NCBI GenBank assembly: GCA_965662365.1 | Contig: CBFIHR010000010.1 | Span: 1-64,000 of the forward strand | Origin: CAWVWD01 sp965662365 | GTDB lineage: Bacteria > Bacteroidota > Bacteroidia > Chitinophagales > Saprospiraceae | Reading direction: 5' to 3' | DNA: 64,000 bases | Shown: piece by piece, positions 43,201 to 50,634 of the stretch | Numbering within the stretch: position 1 is the first letter of the stretch | Layout: every line of letters starts with the position of its first letter | Made by a program: the position numbers and the translations under genes | The notes under the pieces: model-generated | Told to the model about the DNA's origin: nothing | The model's input: the letters and a program-made list of their open reading frames with translations, nothing else | The model's database searches: none

Positions 43201-43490
43201 TTTGTTGCTTTGTCGTAGATTTTATCCACGATTTCGAGGGCAGATTTCGGTTGTCCGAGTCGGTCGATTGAATCAACTTTTGCCCAGAGTTCGTCATAAT
43301 TATCATTCATAAGTTGTCGTAAGAATTTTTCCTTTTTGGCTTTCGTCTGCCCTGCTGTGTCCCGACTACTCGGTGAAATCTCGGCGGTCAATTTAGACTG
43401 TCTGATATTATAACTGCTGAGCGTGAATGAAAATGCAATGACAGCAATCGCCATCAATGCAATCGTTAAAATATTTCGTTTGTTCGTCAT
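37224..43490 (-). CDS. Alpha-2-macroglobulin family protein with thioester motif
   Basis: 2088 residues. A hydrophobic segment at about 10-28 acts as a signal or membrane anchor; there is no lipobox. A long N-terminal helical region (to about 420) precedes the macroglobulin domains, with the MG2-like 'IFLDRAIYRPGQTVYFKGLA', later 'PRFFRENDKIEFTAKVSNLS', the thioester motif C1538-T-E-Q in 'YPYECTEQVFSRYYANT' and a C-terminal receptor-binding-like domain ending 'SEGVRVTIE'. Bacterial A2Ms trap proteases in the periplasm. The usual partner pbpC is not adjacent. Two copies of a GC-rich palindromic repeat are read in frame at residues 36-46 and 161-166. A bait-like, Lys/Glu-rich variable stretch lies near 1270-1300. 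Confidence 0.9.
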   Translation of the reverse strand: MTNKRNILTIALMAIAVIAFSFTLSSYNIRQSKLTAEISPSSRDTAGQTKAKKEKFLRQLMNDNYDELWAKVDSIDRLGQPKSALEIVDKIYDKATKEKNATQTVKALIYQNRYNAILEEDGLVKAINRMSLQVDNAEFPIKPLLQSMLAEAYTSYFQNQSRVLGRKYRNRSETVNFDKTDIQTWSEADFVRKAIELYELSIERDKELQKIDLKDFKEIITNYDADGRAYRNTMYELLAHRALAYFSNERTYLTKPAYQFYVDKSEYFTRAGIFTDLRITSKDTASLKLKTLHLYQDVLNFHINDTDKSALIDVDLKRLDFIYNNYNGADKDNLYEAALVNMEKRYLNNPLSSEVSYRLAKLHLKKGADYDRRKGDEHKWELKSAYTIASEAIKRHPNSLGATQCQAILNQLNKKELNLTFEQVNIPNKPILGVINYKNIDHAYGKVVKVTHDEMRELNQKNQKEWFEIINSKPTVQAFYMKLKGSDDYRSHDIEFDLKGLDNGIYYVLVADNTNFSYENHGVAYSIINISNLAFAQRKSDKDKQVFILTNRTTGEPQKDVEAEYFVEEYNRIQRRYIYKSAGKQTSDERGFIETNVTANRYFNVKFTKGKDILYFDDGYSNYRYNNNSSANIQTHIFLDRAIYRPGQTVYFKGLAVKNLPNSKVPEIVKNEKVEVTFYDANYQEVDKKEMTTNEFGTFNGSFNAPQGGLLGRMQIQTQIKGYSSSKSLRVEEYKRPKFEVTFEPIEGSFKLDEKVTTKGKAKAYAGSDIDGANVKYRVVRQAYFPYWRWWSWGYNPYNTQQTEITNGETKTDENGEFTIDFTALADKSIPKDRTPFFNFTIYADVTDITGETHSSQTVVKVSYIGLEADIAVSDNVNKTEIKEFVITTNNLSGTHENATGTIKIERLKTPEKVFKNRLWEKPEFTNLTELEFKKSFDYAFGEEDLTKNWKVIETVLDTKFNTEKSKKLDLKKIKNWEQGRYRLTMKTQDKFGNPIEQIKEFTVFAPSEKTVPTNEAFWLTADKSSAEPGETVNIQIGSGYKKSHVLYEVEQDGKILESKWLNVKGKQSIDLPIKESYRGNIHYSVAMIQNDRFHGESKTVYVPWSNKDLKIEYMTFRDKMQPGSDEEWQIKISGAKGDKVAAEMVATMYDASLDAFAANNWSASFFGSSYQQRALAQGQGFSSVGSSLLQNNWQPDYTYAKYRNYPALNWFGFSFYEYSYMYTGSSEMMDDGILYDPVFEEIAVGSPAPTSAPRPKSSRNRKEKESAPKEEVIVVYNPDSFSEEVIVIEEDKVEKTDFSEVQIRTNLNETVFFYPDLVTDEEGNIIIKFKMNEALTRWKFLGFAHTTDLQQAFTQKEVVTQKDLMVMPNPPRFFRENDKIEFTAKVSNLSDKDLKGRAKLLLFDAITMQPIDAKLSNNIPEVDFAAKQGQSDAVSWSLNIPDFGVNAVTYRVVAKAGNFSDGEEATLPVLTNRKLMVETMPLPVRGGMTKEFTFKAMDKANRSTTLKNHEMTLEFTSNPAWYAVQSLPYLMEYPYECTEQVFSRYYANTLATSVANSSPQVKKVFDSWKNITPQALESNLSKNQELKYALLEETPWVLAAQSEAQQKKNIGLLFDLNRMSNELESALRKMEKRQSRSGGFPWFPGGRDSWYITQYIIEGMGHLNYLGAIGEKSGLSKKQSAGSMIEKAVEYCDNELLRHYNELVERSEKYKFDLKDDHLDYMAIHYLYARSFYLDIPIPKNVQVAFDYYVDQSEKYWLNKGMYSEGMIALALQRLDKPAQPALIVKSLKERSLNNEEMGMYWKYPTGYFWYQAPVETHSLMIEVFDEVAKDAQAVDDLKTWLLKNRQTTHWKTTKATASAVYAMLLRGDNWLEESQEVEIYFGNKKFDQSKIQKETGTGYFKHKFGKENITSDMAKVKVVNPNNNPAWGAMYWQYFEDFDKIESFEETPLKLKKQLFKEVMTDKGPVIEPITEGENLKTGDKVVVRIELRVDRAMEYVHMKDSRASGFEPTNVMSQYKWQGGLGYYESTRDASTDFFIGYLPKGTYVFEYPLRANLKGDFSNGVTTIQCMYAPEFTSHSEGVRVTIE
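42995..43010. repeat. Palindromic repeat, copy 4, inside the A2M coding sequence
   Basis: TCCCGAGTACTCGGGA, a perfect 16-base palindrome, encodes residues 161-166 of the A2M protein ('SRVLG' region). The core matches the intergenic copy at 4889. Confidence 0.65.
43354..43385. repeat. Palindromic repeat, copy 5, inside the A2M coding sequence
   Basis: GCTGTGTCCCGACTACTCG followed by GTGAAATCTCGG, nearly identical to the intergenic copy at 5828-5860. It encodes residues 36-46 ('EISPSSRDTAG'), just after the membrane segment. Confidence 0.65.
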
Positions 43491-43940
43491 AGTTTTTTAG
43501 TTTAAAAAATTTTGGTAGTTTTTGTGGCTTAAGTCGTTTCGGTAGTTATTTTGAATTATAAAAACTACTTAAAGTCGCCTAACTACTAAACTATCAATAT
43601 ATGTTAATTAATTCGTGTTGTCAATAGCTATATGAGTGTAGTATGATTTTATATTCATTTGAGTCGGAATAAGTTTTTTTGAAAAGGCTTAATCAGGTAA
43701 AAACGATGTAAATATGCTTCGAATTATATCAATAAGTGAGATGTATCAAGTCACAAAATTGATGTATTAGACTTTTGTTATAACTTTTCTTTAACGGAAA
43801 AGCTGTTTTTTTTTGAAAAAAGTCATTTTTTTTTAAAAAAAATAAGGCTTATAAAAATTTAACATTTAATATATCCATTTTGTATAAATATTCATCTTTA
43901 GGATTTGCTTATATTAAAATTAAATTTTGTTTTTAGGTTT
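43491..43940. other. Intergenic region between the divergent A2M and susC genes
   Basis: The whole gap is 736 bases (43491-44226) and very AT-rich. The left part has inexact inverted copies of GTAGTTTTT and a CTTAAGTCG/AAAGTCGCC motif near 43515-43590 and should carry the A2M promoter. The right part holds the susC promoter and leader. No protein or recognised RNA is seen. Confidence 0.4.
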
Positions 43941-43973
43941 TTTGTTAAAATATAAAATTTATTGTTAGTTTTG
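43941..43973 (+). promoter_or_regulatory. Promoter of the susC-susD operon
   Basis: TTTG at 43941-43944, a 21-base spacer and TAGTTTTG at 43966-43973, an exact TAnnTTTG. The leader would be about 245 bases, long enough for post-transcriptional control. Confidence 0.55.
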
Positions 43974-44226
43974 TGTTAAGTGTTTACAAAATAAAATTTT
44001 ATTGAAAAATTGATTTCGGAAAAAAGAAGGATTATTTCTTAAAATTATTAATTGTTGATAATCAGTTTTTAATAAATTAAAAGTAATTATATATAAGTGC
44101 TTTTAATTTATCTTAGTGTATAAGTTACGCTATGATTACTTGCCCGAAAATTAACATAAATTTAAAAATAGGCTTTAAATTTACGGTTGAAGCAATTTTA
44201 TTATTATTAACTAAAAGCAATATTGC

Positions 44227-47200
44227 ATGAAAAAATTCTCACTAATTGTTGCAATGTTACTGTTCACCGTGTCGGCTACGTTCGCACAACGCACAGTAAC
44301 GGGTACGATAACAGATGAGTCCGGCGAGGCACTCATCAGCGTAAATGTTGTCGTAAAAGGTTCAACTACAGGTACAGTTACGGACCTTGATGGTAAGTAC
44401 AGTATTTCTGTACCAGACGGTTCAAATATCTTAGTGTTCAGTTACACAGGATTTAACACAGAAGAAGTAGAGTTAGGTGCTTCTAATGTTGTTGATGTAG
44501 TAATGACAGAAGGTATTTTATTAAATGATGTTGTTGTTACAGCATTAGGTTTGAAGGCAGACCCTGATAAACAAGGTACATCTTCTTCTCAAGTAGGAGG
44601 TAAGAAGATTGTTAATTCAGGTGAAACAGGTGTTATTCAAGGTCTTTCTGGAAAGGCTTCAGGTGTAGCGATTACTCGTAACACAGGTGATCCAGGGGCA
44701 GGAGCTTACATTCAGATTCGTGGACAAAGTACGATTACTGGTGACTTACAGCCTTTAATCGTAGTTGACGGTATGCCAGTTTATAACTCTTCTATTAATA
44801 CGGAAGCAAATACAGGAGGAGTTGTAGAGCAGTCACGTTTAAATGATATTAATCCTGATGATATCGAAAGTGTACAAGTATTGAAAGGTGCAGCTGCGGC
44901 AGCACAATGGGGTACTCGTGCAGCTAATGGTGTTATCATTATCACTACTAAACGTGGAAGAATGGATAACAAATCATTCAATGTAAACTTCCGTTCTACT
45001 GTATCAGTCGATCAGGTGAACATTACACATGATTTACAGGATGTTTATGGACAAGGTTTTGGCGGAAGCTGGGGACCTAATAGTGCGTTGACTTGGGGTG
45101 ATAGAATCAGTTCACGTGCAGGCGGTAGTGATGTAGTTGATGAGACTGGTGAGTACTTCGAGGCAACAGATGGATCTATTTATTATCCGATTACAGAGAA
45201 GCGTTCTCAAGATACTTACTTACAAGAAAATTTAGATCAAGTTTTCAGAAATGGTTTCTTTACAGATAACTCTTTGAGTATCAGTGGTGGTGATGAGAAT
45301 GGATCTTTCTTTGCAAGTTTCGCAAACTTGAATCAGCAAGGTATTATGCGTGGAAACTCGGACTATAATCGTACGAACTTCCGTATTAATGCAGACCGTA
45401 GATTGGGTGATAAATTAAAGTTGAGTGTAAACTCAGCTTATATTAAGACAAACTCTAATCGTGTTCAGCAAGGTTCTAACCTTAATGGACTTTATTTAGG
45501 TATGTTACGTACCTCTCCGGATTTTAGCAACACAGATCATACAGGAGCACATGTTTCTGCATCGGGTGTTCGTACAGAGAGAGCACACCGTGCTTACCGT
45601 GATTATTTAGGAAATCGTATTGTAGGAGGTTTGCCTATCGGACCGGTTTATAACAATCCGGGTTGGACGATTTACGAACAAGAAAATACTTCTGAGGTAG
45701 ATAGAATTGTAGTAGGAACGGAGTTAAGCTATGATCCTACAAATTGGTTAAATATTACGGGACGTGTCGGTGTGGATAACTATACTGATGACCGTTTTAC
45801 GCTTTATCCTGTTGGTTCTGCAGCTGGTCTTGTTGGTTTGGAAAAGAATACAATCCAGGAAACTCAATCGAATGCAGATGTGTTTGCTCGTGCGTCGAAA
45901 TCATTTAGCAAAAACTTCTCAATCAACGGATTGGTTGGTTTCAACTTCAATGAGCGTCGTTATGACAGACTTGGTGGTTCTATCAATTCATTCATTTTAC
46001 CTTACGCACCTGCTAACTTAGATAATGCTACGCCTGCGTCAAGTACAACATCTGATTTTTCTTCTACTATCAGAACGGCAGCAGCATATTTCACAGCAAG
46101 TGCTGATTTGTATGATCAGTTATTTTTAACAGTAACAGGTCGTCAAGAAGCAGCTTCTACTTTCGGAGCGGCAGCACAAAGTTCTTTCTTCTATCCATCT
46201 GCATCTGCAGCATGGCAGTTTACAAAATTAGGCGCATTGTCTAATAATTCTGTATTAAACTTTGGTAAGTTACGTATGGGTTATGGTGTAGTAGGTATTC
46301 AGCCTCCTGTTTATGCTTCTTCTACGTTATATACTTCTTCAAGTTTGGTATCTGGTTGGGGACCTACACTTAATGCTGGTGATTATGGCCAGGGTTCTTA
46401 CACACCGAGCAATCGTTTAGGTAATATTAACTTAAGACCAGAACGTAAGACAGAGTTTGAGATTGGAACAGATTTACGTTTCTTCCAAGACAGAACAAGC
46501 CTTAGCTTTACTTATTACCAAAATAGAACGACTGATGCGATTTTTGCAGTTGATGTGCCTATTTCTACAGGTTTCTATGACAAGTTAGATAATGCTGCGA
46601 CTATTGAAAATAAAGGTTACGAGTTAGATATCAATACATTAGTTTACAAACAAGGAGATTTTTCTTTTGATTTAGGTCTTAATTGGTTTAGAAATGTAAA
46701 TACTGTAACAGATTTGAACGGGGTAGAATCTATCTTCTTGAATGGATTTACAGGTTCTTCTTCTCGTGCAGTAGAAGGTCACCCTATGGGTGCACTTTGG
46801 GCAGGATCATTCCAGAGAGATGACAATGGTAACTATATTTTAAATGATGCAGGTTTCCCTGTTGTTGCTCCTTCAGAAGGTGTTGTAGGTGACCCTAATC
46901 CAGATTGGAGAGGTGGTTTAAGTGCAACAGCTCGTTGGAGAGGTTTTGGTTTCAATATCTTATTTGAAACTTCACAGGGTAATGATATGTGGTTTGGTAC
47001 AGAGGGGGTACTTCGTTACTTCGGTACTTCTGCTGCAACTGCTCATGACTTAGTTACATTTACACCAGAACAAGCAGATGCTACTATTCTTTCTAATGGT
47101 GCTACTATTTCAGGTTATTATGCTCCTAACGATGATGGTAATTATACAGTTAGAGGTGCTTATGAAGACTTTGGTGGCGGAGACGTTTTCTTAGATCAAT

Positions 47201-47505
47201 CATGGTATCTTGCTAACGGTGGTGGATTCGGTCCTGTTGGAGAGCAGTTTGTTAAAGATGCATCATGGACTCGTATCCGTGAAATGGCACTTTCATACCG
47301 TTTAGATTCTAAAGGATTCCGTGAAGCAACTAAGTTGAGCAGTATTGATTTCTCTTTAACAGGTAGAAATTTGGTGATTTGGACACAAGCAGAAGGTGTT
47401 GACCCAGATACTAACTTGACAGGTGCATCTAATGGTCGTGGTTTGGATTACTTTACAAATCCAGGAACTCGTTCATTTTTGTTCACAATAAAAGTTGCTT
47501 ACTAA
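44227..47505 (+). CDS. SusC/RagA-type TonB-dependent outer-membrane transporter
   Basis: 1092 residues. Signal peptide ending 'VSATFAQ'; carboxypeptidase D-like regulatory domain ('RTVTGTITDESGEALISVNV', 'GTVTDLDGKYSISV'); plug domain from 'DVVVTALGLKADPDKQGTSS' through 'AYIQIRGQSTITGDLQPLIV' and 'VLKGAAAAAQWGTRAANGVI'; then a 22-strand barrel ending in aromatic 'FLFTIKVAY'. SusC proteins form the channel of a lidded nutrient importer with SusD. Arginine codons are mainly CGT here whereas most neighbours favour CGA, suggesting high expression. No glycosidase, anti-sigma or hybrid sensor gene is adjacent, so the substrate (glycan, peptide or other) cannot be assigned. Confidence 0.95.
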   Translation: MKKFSLIVAMLLFTVSATFAQRTVTGTITDESGEALISVNVVVKGSTTGTVTDLDGKYSISVPDGSNILVFSYTGFNTEEVELGASNVVDVVMTEGILLNDVVVTALGLKADPDKQGTSSSQVGGKKIVNSGETGVIQGLSGKASGVAITRNTGDPGAGAYIQIRGQSTITGDLQPLIVVDGMPVYNSSINTEANTGGVVEQSRLNDINPDDIESVQVLKGAAAAAQWGTRAANGVIIITTKRGRMDNKSFNVNFRSTVSVDQVNITHDLQDVYGQGFGGSWGPNSALTWGDRISSRAGGSDVVDETGEYFEATDGSIYYPITEKRSQDTYLQENLDQVFRNGFFTDNSLSISGGDENGSFFASFANLNQQGIMRGNSDYNRTNFRINADRRLGDKLKLSVNSAYIKTNSNRVQQGSNLNGLYLGMLRTSPDFSNTDHTGAHVSASGVRTERAHRAYRDYLGNRIVGGLPIGPVYNNPGWTIYEQENTSEVDRIVVGTELSYDPTNWLNITGRVGVDNYTDDRFTLYPVGSAAGLVGLEKNTIQETQSNADVFARASKSFSKNFSINGLVGFNFNERRYDRLGGSINSFILPYAPANLDNATPASSTTSDFSSTIRTAAAYFTASADLYDQLFLTVTGRQEAASTFGAAAQSSFFYPSASAAWQFTKLGALSNNSVLNFGKLRMGYGVVGIQPPVYASSTLYTSSSLVSGWGPTLNAGDYGQGSYTPSNRLGNINLRPERKTEFEIGTDLRFFQDRTSLSFTYYQNRTTDAIFAVDVPISTGFYDKLDNAATIENKGYELDINTLVYKQGDFSFDLGLNWFRNVNTVTDLNGVESIFLNGFTGSSSRAVEGHPMGALWAGSFQRDDNGNYILNDAGFPVVAPSEGVVGDPNPDWRGGLSATARWRGFGFNILFETSQGNDMWFGTEGVLRYFGTSAATAHDLVTFTPEQADATILSNGATISGYYAPNDDGNYTVRGAYEDFGGGDVFLDQSWYLANGGGFGPVGEQFVKDASWTRIREMALSYRLDSKGFREATKLSSIDFSLTGRNLVIWTQAEGVDPDTNLTGASNGRGLDYFTNPGTRSFLFTIKVAY

Positions 47506-47594
47506 TTAATTCAGTTTTGGTATTGTAGAAAGTATAGATTGACGTATCACATACTTTCTCACTCTTTAACTAACATTAAAAAAGAAAAATACGA

Positions 47595-48962
47595 ATGAGA
47601 AATATATTAAAATATGCAATGCTCCTTGCCCTGTCAATGAGTATTGTTTCGTGTGAATCGTTAGTAGAAGGTTTTGATGAAAACCCTAACGATCCAACAG
47701 ATGCTCCTGCCATAACGATGTTTGGAGGCTTAGAAGCTGCAAATGTTTTTGTACATGAAGGATCTTACGCACGTACAGCAGGAATGTGGTCAGGAGCTTT
47801 TACAGGTTCTGATCGTCAGTACATTGCTACTTATGAATATAATGCAGTAGCAAGTGACTTCGATTATGGCTGGAGAGATATCTACGCTAATGGTTTGTAT
47901 GTATCCCGTCAGTTACAAGAAAAAGCAGCTGCTTTGAATAATGGACCTTTAGAGTCAGCAGCTTTAATTATTGAAGCACACATGATCGGGACAGCAGCAG
48001 ATCTTTTTGGTGATGTACCTTACAGTCAAGCTGCACAACCTGATGTTTATGCTAATCCTACATATGATTCACAAGCAGATGTTTATACGGCTGTTCAGGC
48101 AACTTTAGACAAAGCTATTACGACTGCAAGTGAAGATGGTGATTTTGCTTATGTAACAAGATTAGGTTCTTGGAAAGAAGTTGCGTACACTTTAAAAGCT
48201 CGTAATTACCTTCACACTGGTCAGTATGCTGACGCAATCGCAGCGGCTCAAAACGGAGTATCATCTTCGGATAATGACTGGGTAGCTACACACAACGATA
48301 TTCCTACAAGTTATAATATATATTATAGCTTCATGGATTTCGAAAGAGGAGGTTATATGACTGCTGATGGTGCTTATGCATTCTCTTTATTAAATCCTAA
48401 TGATGGAAACTACCGTGGTAATGCAAAAACAGATGAGTCTGAGCGTGTTAGCCACTATTATTTGTTCGATGATGGTGACACTTACGGTACTGTAGATCCA
48501 AACTGGAAAGACGGTATGTTTACACCTTCTTCAGAATTTCCATTAGTTACTTATGTTGAGAATGAATTAATCTTGGCAGAGTGTTATGCAAGAACAGGAA
48601 ACAGTGCAATGGCTTTAGATCATTTGAATAATGCTCGTGCTGCTCACGCTGCAAAGTATGGAACTGCATACGACGACTATGTTACTGCTGATTTTGATGC
48701 AGGAGGTATGGCAAATATCGCAGGTCAAACAGCTGATGAGTCTTTATTGATGGAAATCATGGAAGAAAAGTATCTTTCAATGTATGGTCAAATCGAAATC
48801 TTTACAGATTTGAGAAGAACAGACAATATGTTAGGTATTCCTGCAAATACAGGTACAAACATTCCTGAGCGTTTCCTTTATACACAAGATGAGATAAACT
48901 CAAATTCAAATGTTCCTTCTCCGATACCAGGATTATTCGATCCAACTCCGATTAATCAATAG
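47595..48962 (+). CDS. SusD/RagB-type surface lipoprotein
   Basis: 455 residues; lipobox cysteine at 20 ('SIVSCES'). 'LVEGFDENPNDPTDAP', 'ADLFGDVPYSQAAQP', 'AYTLKARNYLHTGQYADAIA' (TPR-like helices) and 'ESLLMEIMEEKYLSMYGQIE' with 'TDLRRTDNMLGIP' are typical of the SusD-like family (SusD_like-2 branch). The lid protein binds substrate above its SusC channel at the cell surface. It follows susC by 89 bases and shares its codon preference. The pair ends at a strong terminator, forming a two-gene operon. Confidence 0.94.
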   Translation: MRNILKYAMLLALSMSIVSCESLVEGFDENPNDPTDAPAITMFGGLEAANVFVHEGSYARTAGMWSGAFTGSDRQYIATYEYNAVASDFDYGWRDIYANGLYVSRQLQEKAAALNNGPLESAALIIEAHMIGTAADLFGDVPYSQAAQPDVYANPTYDSQADVYTAVQATLDKAITTASEDGDFAYVTRLGSWKEVAYTLKARNYLHTGQYADAIAAAQNGVSSSDNDWVATHNDIPTSYNIYYSFMDFERGGYMTADGAYAFSLLNPNDGNYRGNAKTDESERVSHYYLFDDGDTYGTVDPNWKDGMFTPSSEFPLVTYVENELILAECYARTGNSAMALDHLNNARAAHAAKYGTAYDDYVTADFDAGGMANIAGQTADESLLMEIMEEKYLSMYGQIEIFTDLRRTDNMLGIPANTGTNIPERFLYTQDEINSNSNVPSPIPGLFDPTPINQ

Positions 48963-48990
48963 TATTGTTTGTTAGGATCTATTAATAATA

Positions 48991-49026
48991 AGCACAAAAA
49001 GTTGTATAACTTTTTGTGCTTTTTTA
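48991..49026 (+). terminator. Strong terminator after susD
   Basis: AGCACAAAAAGTT / AACTTTTTGTGCT with a four-base loop and oligo-T. Confidence 0.95.
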
Positions 49027-49080
49027 TTTACCCAGTCTTTCGATTTTTTAATTAAAATGTAAATTTAATGCTTAATTAAA

Positions 49081-49117
49081 AAACGCTTATCTAATTTGAT
49101 TTAGATAAGCGTTTTTA
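49081..49117. terminator. Bidirectional terminator before the LysM gene end
   Basis: AAACGCTTATCTAA / TTAGATAAGCGTTTTT with a short loop. It can serve the leftward LysM glucosaminidase gene ending at 49151. Confidence 0.9.
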
Positions 49118-49150
49118 GTTCGTTTTAGCTTGTTCTTGGCTATTGCTTTA

Positions 49151-50506
49151 TTATTGATACCGAATATGTTGATCTATTTCTATCGTATTAGATAATAAGC
49201 CATTCAAATCCTTCAAACGTTGTACCGTAACTTTATACTTTTTTGAAATACTATATAATGTTTCTCCTTTTTTGACAACATGGACATTAGGAGGAACAGG
49301 TTTACTGTTTGGCTTTGCTGGTATCTCCCTTATAGGCGGTGGAGTTATGGTATTTTCTTCTTTTACAATTTCATCATCGCCATAATTTGGCTCATCTGGA
49401 TATATATATATAATATTTCCGTTGTCGGGAGGAGTCTGTCGATTTGTAACAGGTTTTGTTGGTTCTATTGTCGTTGTTGGTGGTGTAATGATACGCACAG
49501 AGGGCGTTTCTATTGCTTCTTCGTTTAATCCTTCGTTCTTGATTTCGGGCGTGACATCTGGTGTGAACCTTGAAGAACGCAAAACTGGTTTTAAAGGAGC
49601 TTTAGCTTTTAAATATACTTTTTCTCCCACACGAGGCTCTTCCCCAATTTTTAATTGATTCATTCTCAATAAATTCTTCAAGCGAATACCATATTGTTGA
49701 GAAATCAGGTACATATTATCAGTTTCTTTAACCTTGTGTACTTCTAAGTCTTTCGTATATTTTGATTTTTTCTTATTTAAGAATATATATTGACCAGGCT
49801 GAAATGTTTGCGAAAGCAAAATATCATTATATTTTAATACCTTACGTAATGGAATTTTCATTCGAGCCGCAAACTCAAGCGGTGTTTCCTTACCGCTTGC
49901 GATGACTGCTTTTACATCATTAATATATAGAATATCTTCATCAGAATTATAGGGTGTTTCAAAACCAGTTTTTACTTTTGAGTTGATTTCGCCTCGATAG
50001 ATATCGATCGCTGCATCAATCTTATACAATTCATATAGTTCAATAATTTTAATTAATTGATCGGCATAATTTGGAATTGTAGAGTATTTTAAAGCTTCTA
50101 AACCTTTTGCCCAGCGTTTATAATTGGTAGGTTCTATGTAAAATAAATTTTCAAATTGTGGATTAGTCGCTAATTTGGTTGTGTGTTCGATGTACGAATC
50201 AGCCGAAGAGTTATAGACTTTATAACAGATTTCTTGACCATCTTTTAATTTATACAATGCCTCTCCTTGCCAGCCATCTGTACATAGCAGTCCAAAATGA
50301 TTATTGGCTTGAGTCACTAAAACAGACGTTCCGACGGCAGATTCCAAAATACCTTGTGCTAAGGTAATGCTGGCAGGCACGTCAGTTTCAATCATTTGCT
50401 GCAACGCAATACTTTTATATGTATCTATATAAGCCTTCGCATTCGACTGGGCGAATAGCATTATTGAATTAAAGATAAAGAATAATAAGATTATCGTATT
50501 TTTCAT
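49151..50506 (-). CDS. LysM-containing glucosaminidase, copy A
   Basis: 451 residues from the ATG at 50506, which starts a signal peptide ending 'IMLFAQ'; an open frame to 50626 precedes it. The N-terminal glucosaminidase domain has 'VPASITLAQGILESAVGTSV' with its catalytic glutamate and 'NNHFGLLC'. LysM or LysM-like segments follow ('VKETDNMYLISQQYGIRLKN') and a final LysM 'VKKGETLYSISKKYKVTVQR' after a Pro/Thr-rich linker. It should cut the glycan backbone of peptidoglycan in the envelope. It lies eight coding-frame bases beyond the stop of copy B's upstream neighbour: the two genes are tandem paralogues on the same strand. Confidence 0.9.
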   Translation of the reverse strand: MKNTIILLFFIFNSIMLFAQSNAKAYIDTYKSIALQQMIETDVPASITLAQGILESAVGTSVLVTQANNHFGLLCTDGWQGEALYKLKDGQEICYKVYNSSADSYIEHTTKLATNPQFENLFYIEPTNYKRWAKGLEALKYSTIPNYADQLIKIIELYELYKIDAAIDIYRGEINSKVKTGFETPYNSDEDILYINDVKAVIASGKETPLEFAARMKIPLRKVLKYNDILLSQTFQPGQYIFLNKKKSKYTKDLEVHKVKETDNMYLISQQYGIRLKNLLRMNQLKIGEEPRVGEKVYLKAKAPLKPVLRSSRFTPDVTPEIKNEGLNEEAIETPSVRIITPPTTTIEPTKPVTNRQTPPDNGNIIYIYPDEPNYGDDEIVKEENTITPPPIREIPAKPNSKPVPPNVHVVKKGETLYSISKKYKVTVQRLKDLNGLLSNTIEIDQHIRYQ

Positions 50507-50634
50507 ATGATTTACATTTAAGATTCTGCCGGCAATTTGTATTACAAAAAAATATACGCTATGCAAAGAATAACAATAAGTAAAATAAATATGCAATAAT
50601 TTAATGAATAAATGTTTGTAAATCAATACAAAGA

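Noticed and set aside
37224..43490. Many small open frames on the forward strand within the A2M gene
   Set aside because: They are antisense to a continuous 2088-residue conserved protein and show no family features.
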